Below are positions 12,989 to 25,590 of a DNA stretch of 64,000 nt, in pieces (positions within the stretch are counted from its first letter, which is position 1; every line of letters starts with the position of its first letter). A program made the position numbers and the translations under genes. The DNA comes from Owenia fusiformis (lineage: Eukaryota; Annelida; Polychaeta; Sabellida; Oweniidae), in assembly GCA_903813345.2 (NCBI GenBank), contig CAIIXF020000007.1, forward strand, positions 32,334,698 to 32,398,697. The letters are read 5' to 3'. The notes beneath the pieces are model-generated. The model was given only the letters and a program-made list of their open reading frames with translations, did not search any database and had not been told where the DNA came from.

Positions 12989-15739
12989 TTAATGCATATG
13001 TAGACAGGGTTTGGACGACAGAGTATACTAAAGTGAATATTAATTTCTTTATAGAAACACAGGTGCACCAAAGCAGACTAATTTGATATGGAATGAGGAA
13101 GGTGTGTATCACGTACCATGGGGTCTTCGTGTCTTCATATCAGATTTACTCCGATAAAATAATTGGTATCAAGAGAGCTAGGCACCAATGACGTGTTTAA
13201 TTCATGACTCTGAAACATGTTTATGTTTTTTACTAATGATTGCTTGGTTGACAGAAGGTATACAATATATTAATAATAATTAGCATTAACACAGCCCAAT
13301 ACCCAAAAAGCAAAGATAAACGTCCTGTCGTCAGTTCAAAGTGTGACAATCGGAGATGTGACCCAAACAATGGTAATGTGTTATATGCTCAGACTAGCTC
13401 CTAGGCATTGTTTCCTCCTAAAAAATTCTTGGGAGCCAGGTTCTATATATAGTAAATGGCGGCATTTTGCTTAAAATATGCTTAAAGTACATATATATAA
13501 CCACTTTAAAGAACTACGTGCACGCACTTATGGATATAATTCCTGACATTCTTTAAGGATACAAAATCAAACATAATGTTTGCTGACTGAGGCATTGAGC
13601 ACACACCCAACTTCTTAGGCCTGACGAGTATCTAGAATCTAAGTGTAAAGCTTACAATCATATTTGATTCATTGCAGTATTTCTTATATTGAACTGAAAA
13701 ACTCAATTTTCAAGTTGCTGAGCGCGAGACTGAAATCAAGTCACACCATATTAATTGCATTTGAATTAGTTTCATCATTGGAATTGAACTTCAAAATAAA
13801 TTAAAAACACCATATTTCTAAAAATTAAATCAATCTGTACAACAGCACCTTGCTTGACTGGAAACAGCTGTGGTACACTTGCTATTGATCAGCTCACTAT
13901 TAATCCATAATTCTAGTGATAACAAACATGGTAAATTGCTTATTTAGTTCATTGTCATCACTACTTGCACTTTCTGACACGGATTCTGAATCATTATATT
14001 GAAACAGGATAAAATCCCTTTCAATTCCAAAAGCAATGTATCCTATATCAGCGTCGACTTCCCCGTCCCCTCAAAAAGCCACACCCTAGTTCTTCCCTTT
14101 TAAACATACATCTCTCATTTAGAGTAGAAATAGGCAAACGTAACAATATCGATCATTTCGGTAAATGAAAAATCAAACCCATTATCTCTTATAAATTTTA
14201 TATACATTTTACTATGTTATCTAAAATTGTCAAACATTTGTCAATGACTTACCGTTTAACTGTTCTATCTTCGGTGTCTCGATGGTTAATGCTCAAAAGT
14301 ACGAAGTTATTGTTATACAGTTTATGTCCATTGGCAAAATATTATTTTTCTAATATGTCCTTTTTAACGTTTACTGGTAATAATATTCCGAAGGTATGTC
14401 TTTCATTGAATCTTTTTATATATCCTGATATGTGTCCTGACTGTAGCCGATAATATCTCCATACAGTTTGAATTTCAACATATAATTGATTTCTCAGTCC
14501 ACTTTCATTCGTATATAAACCCTTTTCAGTCTTTTAGGAAGTTCAACAATTTTTGATGAATGACTACTGAAGAATGTTTACCTTTTATTATAAGCTATTC
14601 AGTTTGTGTATAATAGGATTTTTCAATTCATATTCATGTTTTTGTTAGATCCCACCCACTTTCCTTATATGGCAATATCCGTTTAATTTGCATGATAAAA
14701 ACAGCAATCTGACGGTTAAAACATGATCAGATAAACAGAAATCTCTCGAATAAAAATATTTCGTCAATGTTTTTCGCGATATGTTTAGCCGCCGAATCAA
14801 TATTAGAATGTGGATGTCTATGTGACCCTTTTGCGTGAATAACATGATCTCGGATCGTCAGGGGATGATGATATATGGTTTATAGAAAGAAGTACAAATC
14901 CCCAGACACAAGGCATATCAAACCAGCTTATTACAAGTATAACACGTAATATATCGAAAGCTAGTAAATCCGCTAAAAGAACTTTTCCGAACACGTATGA
15001 AACCGAACTAGAAAATGGACTTTTGCATGGGAATTGTTGAGATAAATCTTAATCAAAAATTGATTCATTGAGATGTCTCCGGTAAATTCTGTATCGATGA
15101 ATCACTGTGTCTTGAAAATATACCTGTGATTAATGTTGTCATGGCAACCCGTGCTATAAGTTCATATCGTGATGAGTATCTAAATTGTCTCGTCTTTCCA
15201 ATTTCTTAATTGGCTGGGATAACATTCCCACATCATGAGATATCATGGCCTTCTATTAGCTTCACACTACATATTTCTGGTTGAAGACAGAAAAGGAGAT
15301 GTGATGAGTATCAGAATGACATTCACATACAGTGAGTTGGAGTTGAGACCAGCATAAAATATATATATTAATTTATGTTAGTCTCAGGTTAGAGTAATGT
15401 ATCCTTTGGCGATATACATACTTGTTAGGCAATTAGATTATGAGGTTTTGAATTACTTAATTGGCAATAATGCCCGAATGCAATGAGTCTGTTATGCTTT
15501 GAAATGTCGACTATGGGATTATCATTCACATTGAATCACATGATTAACATGTGAAACATTCTTTAAATTTTGAAGTTCGATAACATTAATTCACCAAATG
15601 ACTTTGAGCTGGTATATTCATTTAATGATGCTACAATACAAGCATTAATACAAAATTTGAGCCAAAAGAAAGATCCCGTGGTCATGTTGTAAATGTTGCC
15701 AAATCAGCCACTGCAGCTGGGTGGATATACAGTATATTA
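12989..15739. other. Intergenic, no supported gene
   Basis: No coding sequence with recognisable features. ORFs at 14214-14453 and 14645-14845 are short and unsupported. No strong repeat pair noticed. Confidence 0.4.
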
Positions 15740-16370
15740 CATTTATATATTTTATTAAAATGTCACCTATTGTACAAAATAGCCAGCCCAAACTGAGCTC
15801 ATGAGATACATTAAACATTTAATTATTAATCTTATATGTGTGATTCGTTTTTATATTAAAAATGCAGTTCAAATAGTTTGCAGATTTTTTAACAATACTT
15901 ATACAATACAAAATTTATAAATGATTCAATATTTGGTGTTAAAACAAGTCTCTCTGTTTCACAGGCCTTACATTCAAATAAAAAATGTTTCTCATCTTCA
16001 ACTTTGTTTAATTTGCAAACATGGCACAGTCTGTCTTGTATTGGTGTTTTTCTTGGTTGTGAGTATCTCCCAGTCTCTATTGCTAGTGGTAGGATGCCAC
16101 TCCTCAGTTGTGCTATCAGTGAACGTTGTGACAATGTTAGTTGACACAAATTTCAGTTGTTTCACTTTTGAAAGTGATATGTGCGCAATTTACAGATTTA
16201 TCTTGTGAAGTAATATTTCTTTTCCAGTTTTCTGTGTGGTTTGATAAAATTCTTGATTTAGCTGTAGCCAATCTGATTGTTTCCATTTTAGAATGTTTTG
16301 GGCTCATATCATTCCTCTTAATGTCTTTTTCTAAAAATGCTCAAAGTGCACAGTTTATTTGACGAAAACT
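15740..16370 (-). mobile_element. Fragment of a non-LTR retrotransposon (LINE) 3' end
   Basis: An ORF at 15889-16149 (-) encodes LRSGILPLAIETGRYSQPRK and a zinc-knuckle-like CHVCKLNKVEDEKHFLFEC, the C-terminal domain found after the reverse transcriptase in many LINEs. The same arrangement occurs in the longer LINE at 28445-29605 (LAIETGRFNN; CLLC...EDEKHFLLDC), so the two are related. Sequence 5' of the ORF (up to about 16370) continues in broken frames. No reverse transcriptase core remains. Confidence 0.7.
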
Positions 16371-18047
16371 GAAGATTTTTACAATAATGCATTCAATTGT
16401 TTGTAAATATCAATTGTTTGCTAGATCAATCATGCATATTGTTTGCAATTTTGTCACCCCTATAGATCTGATTCTGCTTATTTTCCAATACAATCAATTT
16501 TGCTAAGCTAAAATGTTGAAGTATCTATTCAATTCTCCAAAACCCCATTAAGATCGCACCTCCACGCATTTTTCAAAATATAAAACGACCACGTTACAGT
16601 TTTAATTTATTACATCAATAGATTTGGGTACTGTATGCAACAAGTAGATCGGTATTGAGTCTTATTTGGAAGATATAAATTTCGGTCACTAAACTTAAGC
16701 TGAAAACAATGGATAACATGGGAAAATAACATCATGGGATGTGTCGTCTCCCCCTCCCCTTTCAAAAACTGAAAAGTAAAATTCATAAGGTTAGGTCTTT
16801 TTCGAATTAATATCTTTATTTTAAAACATCTACAACAGTACAAGTTGACCTTGGGTTTAAGAGATGACCTTTTGACACTTGATTTTAGATTTGACCTATA
16901 TTTGACCTTCAAATGGTCATATACATCATAAGATTACCTTCAATCTTGATGTTTAGTTAATAACTGGATACAAATAGAGAGACATATAACATAGATAACA
17001 TAACATAAAATAACATAAAAACGTGTAACTTAACCTCCGCATTACAGTATTCTTTCAAAGCATTTTTCTTACTTTACAGCTAGATTAAGGTAATGATTAA
17101 GTCTTATATCTCGGTCAAATGTCAAAATCGAGGTCAAACAAAGTTCGACACTATACTTCAATATTTTTGTTTGAAAGGTCCACATAAATATTAGTATGCT
17201 CTTTGTGTCAGCTTTTTACTGCATAGTTTAGAGTTGCACATAAGATTCTGATCGAAATATAGGCCTATGCCTGAGATGCTATTAATGAAGTATGGATTTT
17301 CAATAAAATAAAAGACTATGAAAATGAGCACACAATGACATCATACAACATACACACATATAATAGTGACCAATAGCCCCATTCCAAAGGGCTGAAATGA
17401 GGTTATTAGTTGAGAACTTAGTACAAACTCATTATTCACCCTATGGCTTGGCACTATGGCTCCATCTATTGAAATCAAGTCAAGTCAAATGTACATGTAA
17501 GCCTTCTAAACTAGTACTGACACCCTGAGAACAGGAGTCGCAAGATGGTAATAATAGAAATACATTTGGAACAAAATATTACATAATACACTGTGCAGAA
17601 AACAAGTAATGTATGGATTCTGAAACAAATGCAGTCAATACTTTATGGTTAAACAAAAGAAATACCCTGTGGAAAACTGCTAAGACTAGTAAAAGGTTGA
17701 CAGGAATCAACACTTGCAGTTCTACAATAAAATTAAAAATCCATTTGCAGTTCTGAAAAAATCAAGAAAACTTGGATATTTCAAATTCACCCCTGTCCAG
17801 ATATTTTGGTGCAGGGTAACACAAAAAGTAGCCCATGGATTATTTTGATTAATTTCTTATCCCAATTAAATCTGTGTGTAACAAAATTAAAACACTATAA
17901 AAAGTGTATTTCCATAATGCTATCCATTAGAAATCTCATGAATATTGCAAAGAACTTCTTAAATTGATCATCACTATTCCAATATTAACATCAACGACAT
18001 GATATGACATCAAATAATTTAGCCTTCTTTGTCACACACAGAGTGTA
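16371..18047. other. Intergenic, no supported gene
   Basis: Contains a short (ataacat)n stretch near 16987-17020. No coding, RNA or clear repeat structure seen. Confidence 0.4.
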
Positions 18048-18273
18048 CAGGGTGTCAAATAAATATGTCATCCCCCTTAATTTCAAGAGAATGAACTTTT
18101 GTGCACAAAAGTGCATCTAGTTGAGCTAGTCATCTGAGACTTCTTGTGGAGTTGCTCTGTGAACCTAGTTTTGATGTGCTAAAGAACAATTCAGATATGT
18201 AGACAAAAAGGTTATGCAACATTATGTGGATGTTGAAGATAAGGAGGGGAGGACATATTTATTTGACACCCTG
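18048..18273. mobile_element. mariner-type MITE, 226 bp, TA flanks
   Basis: The ends are CAGGGTGTCAAATAAATATG and its inverted copy, each flanked by TA (18046-18047 and 18274-18275). The CAGGGTG terminus is typical of mariner-like elements. No transposase. Confidence 0.85.
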
Positions 18274-18416
18274 TAGATAAAGATTATAAGTGCAGAACTT
18301 ATAAGAGATCAAGAGGCCTACATTTTAGGGTTACACTGTTTAATTATATGTTTACACACTGTAGTTCTAGTTTTCATAACAGTTCAATGACATATTTCTC
18401 ATATGTAGAAACATAT

Positions 18417-18711
18417 CAAGGAGGATTGCTCCCAGGATCGACACTCGATATCTTCCAACAATGAAAACGTCGAAATGTCGTTATTTTCAACCGACTATAA
18501 ATTCAAAATAAACAGTCCAAAAGATTCGAACCAATATCTCAATCATTTCTTGTGAGTTTTGGAATTTTTTGTTAGAAAATAAGACCAAAATTCACGATTC
18601 AAATGTTTAAGTGAACAAAATGGTGGCTGTTTGAATTCGAATTTTGTATCACGACATGCCTATTTATGGGACAGAATATCGATGTTGCACTCTGGGAGCC
18701 AATCCTCCTTG
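18417..18711. mobile_element. MULE-type MITE, copy 1 (295 bp)
   Basis: Inverted ends CAAGGAGGATTG and CAATCCTCCTTG. The interior matches the copy at 53904-54209 in reverse orientation almost throughout, for example the 'aacgacatttcgacgttttcattgttgga' stretch there. The flanking 9-mers (18408-18416 and 18712-18720) share the final ACATAT, a decayed 9-bp duplication. Confidence 0.8.
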
Positions 18712-20483
18712 AGTACATATCATTAGTGGTGGGACTCGTGTGAATTATCCTACTCGAGTAGAGGCTCTTGAACACTCGATTTATTCGCGATTAAAATGAA
18801 TGATTTTGGAAAAAAGTTCAGAAAAACTTTCTTCGGAAAGTTACAAACTTTCACTTCCGGTAGCAATGTTTTCAAGTGTTCTCGGCTCAACCTACCTTGA
18901 ATAACTCCAACATACCCATCAAATTATTCAAATAGAATAACTCAATACACTTTATATGTTCTTGTTTTGCATTGAAAAGTAAATAATTTAGCTTACTTCG
19001 GTCCAAAGCCTTCTCTATATTCCGGCTTTGAGGAGGAAGATTGAGCTGCCTTAGTATTATAAATATTGTAAATCATTGTGTCACACGCACAGTAAATATG
19101 GCATAATAATATGAAATATACCTTTATGTATAGATTTGAAGAACATCAGCTCACATCCCCGTCTGAATCTATTGTTATATTTGATTTCTTTAAGCGAGAA
19201 TAATTTCAAATGTTATTCACGTCCAGAACCGGAAGCCATTTTTAGCTACAGCGAGAAAATTTCACCATGTGTCAAAACTCCGAAATGAAATTTTGAAATA
19301 TCTAAATCCAGACAAACAACGCTTCATCCTAAATATGATTAATATTCTTAAAAATATTTATAAAATTTATTAAAAATGAGTTCTAGGTGCGTGTAGCACA
19401 TTACATACGAAATCAATGAAGTTTCGTCTAGCTGTAAGCTAGAGACTCGAGTAAAATTTAGCAATTTACGCTAATTGGTTTGACCTCGTTAAATATTGCA
19501 TTGCACATGCGCAACCGGATGTAATCAATAAATAAAAACAAACACGAGAAAGCCTATCGTATTTGATTTATTATTTCAGTTAAGGTATCAAACTACAATG
19601 CTATATATTAAGGAAGGCATCATTGTTAAACATTGTACAGAAATGTTGTACATTGGATGTGTTTTTTTACGTAAATTGCGGTTGAAAGGTGGGTAAATCA
19701 CATTTTCTTCATCATTTTTTTCATTTTTTTTTCAATTCGAGTCAGAATTTACCAATCGATGAATCGTATTTACAGGGTTTGGCGAGTAGTATTCGAGTCC
19801 ACGAGTCAATCGTTGCTCCACTACATATCATGATTGACTTTGCAACTGTGAGAAATAATGTTTCAATCTAGCCAGCTCCTTGTTAGCTCAATAAATATTG
19901 ACAAGACTGGAATAGTCTTGTATTTTGAGTGATTTGGAGTGACAGCATGCCTTGACCAATGTTTCCTATATTGACCACGCTACCTACACATGAAAATTCA
20001 TCAAGATTCCATGAAAATCAGGATAATTATTCCCTGAAAATAGGTTTGTATTCTTTTATGTCATCCTCTATCTGATTTATACTTAAAAAGAGAGACTCCT
20101 TATTGATCATATATTCTCTAAAGTTCAGCTAGCACATAATGTGAACGTATAATGTTATCCACTGACACATCCATTGTAAAGCCATGTAAAAGCAAAGTTG
20201 CTTTGTATAATAATCACAGTCTGTCTTAATATTATCATTCACTTGCAGCATCACTGCTACATCAGTGTCATGTTAATAATAATTAATCATTAATCTTCCA
20301 AAATCAGGACTGTGATCCTGATCCTATACTGTATGCAATTTAATGTTGACTTTGAAACTTAGTAAGTACATGTATGGACTGATTCAATTCTCTCACAAGT
20401 CCAAAGAGTAAGCCACAACTGTTACAAAAAGGATACCTGGTCGCTGGTCTCCTGAGATAGTTGCATTACAATAAACATCTATA
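18712..20483. other. Intergenic, no supported gene
   Basis: No coding sequence recognised. An ACCGGAAGCCATTTT motif near 19228-19243 resembles adjacent ETS and YY1 sites, but no gene end is visible next to it. The 3' end of the palmitoyltransferase lies at the right edge, with a possible ATTAAA polyadenylation signal on the minus strand near 20338. Confidence 0.35.
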
Positions 20484-21350
20484 TTACATGTCCTTCAAGT
20501 CTTCATAACGTGTTCTTTTTGGTGGTTCGATTCCAATTGAAGGCAAAGTTGAAGGAATGAATGGTGAAATCCATGCGATGTACCAATGATCTCCAAATAC
20601 CTCAATTATGTTCTTCTTCCAGCCCAAGTCAAAGTCTCGTATATTTTTGGCTTTCTCGTACACCGTTTGTCCATTGAGTATTAACATAAGGTGGTAGGTG
20701 CATAAAACTAGTAATAAGGCACAGCCCACAACACAGAGCGCAGACATGAATGCAACACTGAATGTGAATGATTCCGCATACCCAAGCAACCAGGTAAGCA
20801 TTGGTAATAGCATTGTGAAGACAGACTTAAAGGAAATACCTCCAATAATATGCCAAGTGTAGTCAAAGTTCATAATGTTACAATAGATAGCGCCAATACA
20901 TAACGTAATTAGGAAGTTCATGTAGTAACGCTTATTGGAATGTCCAACACAACTGTCTGTGAAGAGGCAGTGGTGGTCCCTTGTGAGCACACATGTATCA
21001 CATTCACTGCAGTGCATAGATCTTGGTGGTGCATTGTGTTCACAAACATAACAGAAGCGCCAGCCAGGCTTCAAAACACTTGGTAACATGTGACCCCTAC
21101 ATGTGATTTCAACTGTCATCATTTTCCAGATGCTTCCGACACAATTTATGAAGAGGGCAGTTCCACAAAATATATGTACATAAGCCCATGTTGACGATAA
21201 CCCCGGATGCACAGTAGGCAGAACGACTAACAGTTCATAAAAATATATTGTTGGTAAAATTCCAACCAGAAATGCAGAGGCCACAATTCCAGACCGAGAC
21301 TTCGGGAAAATGTGCTTCAGCTTCATTGTCCTTGCTGAAAAATTGTCCAT
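20484..21350 (-). CDS. ZDHHC24: DHHC-type palmitoyltransferase, ZDHHC24-like
   Basis: Protein S-acyltransferase that moves palmitate from acyl-CoA onto cysteines of target proteins at endomembranes. It is a 288-residue uninterrupted ORF. Hydrophobic segments lie at about 22-42, 54-75, 145-162 and 198-225. The cysteine-rich domain begins at residue 100 (CYVC, then CSECDTC at 114-120), with the catalytic DHHC at 125-128 and CVGHSNKRYYMNF after it. NGQTVYE at 226-232 stands where the family's TTxE motif sits, with Val for the second Thr. Size and the short N-terminus fit ZDHHC24-like enzymes. The start is the first Met of the frame. The whole coding region is in one exon, unlike the other split genes here; it could be intron-poor by nature or an old retrocopy, but it shows no decay. 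Family certain, paralog assignment moderate. Confidence 0.9.
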   Translation of the reverse strand: MDNFSARTMKLKHIFPKSRSGIVASAFLVGILPTIYFYELLVVLPTVHPGLSSTWAYVHIFCGTALFINCVGSIWKMMTVEITCRGHMLPSVLKPGWRFCYVCEHNAPPRSMHCSECDTCVLTRDHHCLFTDSCVGHSNKRYYMNFLITLCIGAIYCNIMNFDYTWHIIGGISFKSVFTMLLPMLTWLLGYAESFTFSVAFMSALCVVGCALLLVLCTYHLMLILNGQTVYEKAKNIRDFDLGWKKNIIEVFGDHWYIAWISPFIPSTLPSIGIEPPKRTRYEDLKDM

Positions 21351-22863
21351 ACAAAGATGTTTCTCGGCTTGTTCGTAATTTGCTCCTAAATGCAGAAGAA
21401 TGGTCTAATTACGAGAAATATAACATTATACAGATCTAAGTTTTCGAAAGATTCCTGACCTTGGAACACCTTCTCTATAATTCACTTGAAATTATGTATT
21501 TAACCATCACATAAAAGAACCAGATATTTTGTAAGATTAAAAAAGTTACAACTTATCTCGTTATAGCATCATTAATACATATTTTTAGGTCCATTGTGTT
21601 GATTTTGTACAAAAGAATAATGGGAATGTGTATTTCGCTATAGCGACTCAACTGTTCTCGCTTTACTTGGGTCATGAAGAGGGAGGATTAATCCCGGGGT
21701 TCAAAAGCCCATTTAAACATGTTAAAAGAGACATATGTCTATCAAATCTGTATTGAGGAGACACCGTCGCTGATTGGTCAAATCGTCAAATAAATGAAGT
21801 CATTCAATGGCGGTTTCAAGATTTTCTTGACACACTTCGAATAACATTATGTTAAGATTAATTTTGGCGTGTAATCAATATCATAGCTTGTAAGATATAG
21901 CACGGAAGAAAAAGCCTGGAATCACGCTAACAACGCTAACAACGATTAAAACATCACAACGACGTGTTGCATTCGTAAAGTAGCCGGTGAAAATTCTGAC
22001 AAACGAAGGTGGTAAGCAAAAGACAGAATTACATGTATAATGTCTGTCACCTCATACCTAAAGCTAGAGTTTTCCCTCCTCTTGGTTATATGCTAAACTA
22101 CAGAAGGCTCTCCAAGAGGGGACAGTGAGGTTGCTTAATTTGTCAATATTTTGTCTGATTTATTCCTTTTTAGTTAATTCTTAGGAGTATTCCTTTTAGA
22201 TAAAGTAGAAAACAATATTTTCCCGATAGTTTTTTTATACATAAAGGATGAGTGGCTTTAAGACCCAATATTATCCCCCAAGATATTTAGAAAAAAGTTG
22301 TAGAGGATATCAAAGAAGAGACTTTGTTTGATAACCAGATCCCAAAATTAGGTCATTCTGACATTTATATTTCAAAATATAGGTCATTCTATTAAGTTAA
22401 ACGTGTATAAAATGACCTTTTCAAGGAAAAATCACTTTTTCACATCATTATTGTCAAAGTAATCATTATTTTCAGTCATTTAAGACTTTTTAATTGATCC
22501 TGTTGCTATTATCTTACATAAAAGTGACTATAACAAGTCAAAAATACAAACTTTGGCAAAATATAGAATAGTGATCTTCTTTATACTTCATTTAGAACAA
22601 TTGTCTACAAAAAAAGTTTGCGAAACTATGCCAGAAAAGAATATTGAGTTTTTTTTAAAATTTACATCACAATGAGAAAGACCAAGGGGCAACATTTAAA
22701 AACACATGAAGTAATTAAGAAGTCAAAAATGAATATCAATCAATAATATATTGATCTGCTTCCTTGAGATCATTTGCAAATATGCAGTTTGTGGCAGTAA
22801 AATACTGAATTTATTATTTCACATCACAGTGAGGAAGCAAAAAGAGCAACATTTGAAAACACA
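21351..22863. other. Intergenic; upstream of the palmitoyltransferase
   Basis: The promoter of the minus-strand gene should lie just right of 21350, but no clear TATA or CCAAT arrangement stands out. A short direct duplication (an 'acatcaca[a/g]tgag' block followed by a 'gcaacatttraaaacacatg' stretch) occurs near 22668 and 22820. Confidence 0.35.
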
Positions 22864-23121
22864 TGGACTTTACATAACTGTTGATGAGCACATTCATGTG
22901 TTTGTTCATTAGAATAAGAGATTCTCTGAGCTATCATCATCTTCTTCAGATGACAACATTTCATACATATCTTTTGATTTTAAAATGTCAAACTTCGTGC
23001 ATTTCTTTTTGCTTTTATACCGCTTGTGCCTTACAACCCTACTCCCAACAAGGCATGTACAACACCATCCAGTGATTGCATCAATACTATTACATACATC
23101 TGGATCTGGGTTATACTCCAC
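22864..23121 (-). pseudogene. Decayed coding repeat, copy A (possible SWIM-like zinc-finger segment)
   Basis: The minus strand reads PDVCNSIDAITGWCCTCLVG, then SRVV, then a lysine-rich and an acidic stretch (MLSSEEDDDSSENLL). The WCCTCxxGxRVV pattern resembles the CxC...G.RVxGCC start of SWIM-like domains in repeat-borne proteins, but the following cysteines and histidine are absent. A second copy lies at 39336-39605, so this is a dispersed element and not a host gene. Family identity is tentative. Confidence 0.4.
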
Positions 23122-23749
23122 CCATGTATAATGAGATTTAGAGGACGCAAACCGATTACTGGACTTTTACACAAATTAGGCCATATGTATCTTTTTTAAC
23201 AATGATGGTTTATTTCCCATCTACTTGAAGATGGTCATCTGTGCACCGTTTAAATTGGTTGGCTTGATCTCAAGAGAGTCTAATATGATTTAGATGTAAC
23301 CCTCTTGGCTCCATACAGGGGGTACTGGGAGATTGCAGTTCACTCATGCAGTTCCCTTTGCTTTTGGGCATTTTATTAGCAAATGTTTTTTCCGCCTACT
23401 GATTGTGACTTACAGTATATTTCTTCTGTACGATAAAGTTGAGCTATATTTCTAAATATGAACATTGGTATGATCAGCCAGTGAACTGTGATAATATAAA
23501 AAGATTATTCATACGCAAAACATCAAGATAAAATGATTGTACAGCAAATTAAAAATCATCTCATATGAATGTATTGAAAGGAATTGCATGTTATTATGTT
23601 GCTTAGAGCCATGGTGAAGATATATGCTTCTCAAGAGGTCATGCTCCAGTGCAAGCATACATATTAGTTCATGAAAAGATCATATGAATAAAGAAAATAT
23701 ACTCAAATATATAAAACACAACTGTCACAATCATTCTAAGGATTTTCAA
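23122..23749. other. Intergenic, nothing recognised
   Basis: No ORF, RNA or repeat signal noticed. Confidence 0.4.
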
Positions 23750-23924
23750 AATGGCTGACATCATTTTATTTCATGCTGAAAATTGCAGAAATGTTCCATT
23801 TTTGCACAACATTTGGTCCTTACCTAGATTTTTACATATCTCAAGAAGTACCTGAAGTACACTTTTCCCCCAATACATATAATTTTCGAGGTAAGAACCA
23901 AGTGTTATATGAACAAGATTTTGG

Positions 23925-24215
23925 AGCTAAAGCATGTATGGCATACATCATTTTTTCTTCAGAAAGCATTATACTGTGCATCGAAATCAAATTTGCCAGC
24001 ATAGTACTCAATAGACATGAGTAGAATGATTCCCGTTGACACCAACGTGAAATAGCATATCTCCCGTTCTAAATACGAAACTAAATCTGATCGAGTGTCT
24101 GAAGTAGACCACTTAGCGCTTGTTTTGTACGCATGCTACATACTTTACTGTTTCGATTCATTGGCTTTGAGTTCACGATTACGTTGTGAAAAATATCGCT
24201 AGCTTAAACTCTCTA
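23925..24215. repeat. Dispersed repeat, copy with an empty insertion site
   Basis: Matches 27285-27455 joined to 31519-31590: shared 'gattcccgttgacaccaacg', 'gtctgaagtaga' and 'gattacgttgtgaaaa' stretches in the same order. Here TGTTTTGTA (24121-24129) runs straight into 'cgcatgcta', whereas the other copy is interrupted after GTA by a 4,063-bp element. This copy therefore shows the pre-insertion state. Confidence 0.8.
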
Positions 24216-24639
24216 ATAAGGTTCTAATCGCAAGGTCGTTTGACGACTACGTATGAATTGCATGATTTCTTATGGACGGTTACGTATTTGATTAGTTGAT
24301 TGTACATTTGATATTTAGTGGACACTTACGTGCATGTACACCTGTCAAGTCAAGGTTGCTAGTTCTGGAAGCTTCTTTCCATGTTATTGTTATAATGGGT
24401 AAAAATTGGAATATTGAATTGCCTATATTTGTTTTCAGGACTCAAATCAAATCCGGTTGAAAAATATCTAGCAACATTTCAATTTTGGTTCACAGGCGAT
24501 ATATGAAATGAATCGGGGTTTCATATTTGAACGAGGATCGCGTAACCGTCCATCAATTTTTGCGTTGCCGCAAATTTAAAATACATTATTATGGCTTGAG
24601 TAGAACATATTAGGGGGTTTCCAATGCTTAATTATCCCA

Positions 24640-25590
24640 TCGAACGAAGTTCGGAGGGATATAGGGAACGCCTCCGTCCGTCCGTCCGGGCAATAACTCA
24701 AATACCGTTGGCCTGATTTTGTTCATATTTTGTACACATTTACCCTATGGGGGTAGAAGTTCTGCTCGAAAGCTGATTTTCAAAATGGCTGCTCATTTAA
24801 AAATGGCGGCCATTTTAGTGCCGATTTTACAGTAATTTAGGTGCAATATGTAAAACTGTAATAGCAATATGTTTTAAGTGTAAAAAATTACATAGGACAT
24901 CAATAAAGCTAGAAATGTAGATATTAATGAAGCACATGGCAGCCATCTTGAAAAATGGCGGCCTTTACTCGTTATTTTACGATTTTGCTGTAACTCAAGA
25001 AGTAGTGGAGCGATTTTGTTCATATTTGGGATGTGCATACTATAAGCATGGCTAACTGCCTAATGACGCTTTTGGTAGGAGGCGGCCATTTTGAAAAATG
25101 GCCGCCATTTTAACATATTTTATTATAACTCAAAAGTAGTGGAGCGATTTTGTTCATATTTGGTTTGTGAATACTATGAGCATGCCACACTGTCTAATGA
25201 CACTTTTGGTAGAAGGCGGCCATTTTGAAAAATGGCCGCCATTTTAACATATTTTACTATAACTCGAAAAGTAGTGGAGCGATTTTGTTCATATTTGGTA
25301 TGTGAATAATATAAGCATGGCACACTGTCTAATGACACTTTTGGTAGAAGGTGGCCATTTTGAAAAATGGCACTTTTGGTAGTAGGCGGCCATTTTAAAG
25401 TATTTTACTATAACTCGAAAAGTAGTGGAGCGATTTTGTTCATATTTGGTATGTAAATACTATAAAAAAAGCATATTACTTCTTCTGGTGACAACTTGGC
25501 TAGTGAGCAACCATTTCGAAAATGGTGGCCTTTCTTATGTGTGTTATGTTTGCTATATATTTTGTTTGTAAAAATGCCAGCCATTTCTGT
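24640..25590. repeat. Dispersed repeat with internal tandem units and YY1-like hairpins
   Basis: Begins near 'cccatcgaacgaagttcgga' with a (CCGT)n tract at about 24680 and ends near 'tcgatgggattcg' (25593). Internal units of about 135-150 bp repeat the phrase GTAGTGGAGCGATTTTGTTC near 25000, 25136, 25273 and 25424. Between them are perfect 12-bp-arm hairpins (GGCGGCCATTTT-GA-complement) at 25081-25106 and 25215-25240, with a decayed third near 25353. No ORF supported. Confidence 0.75.
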
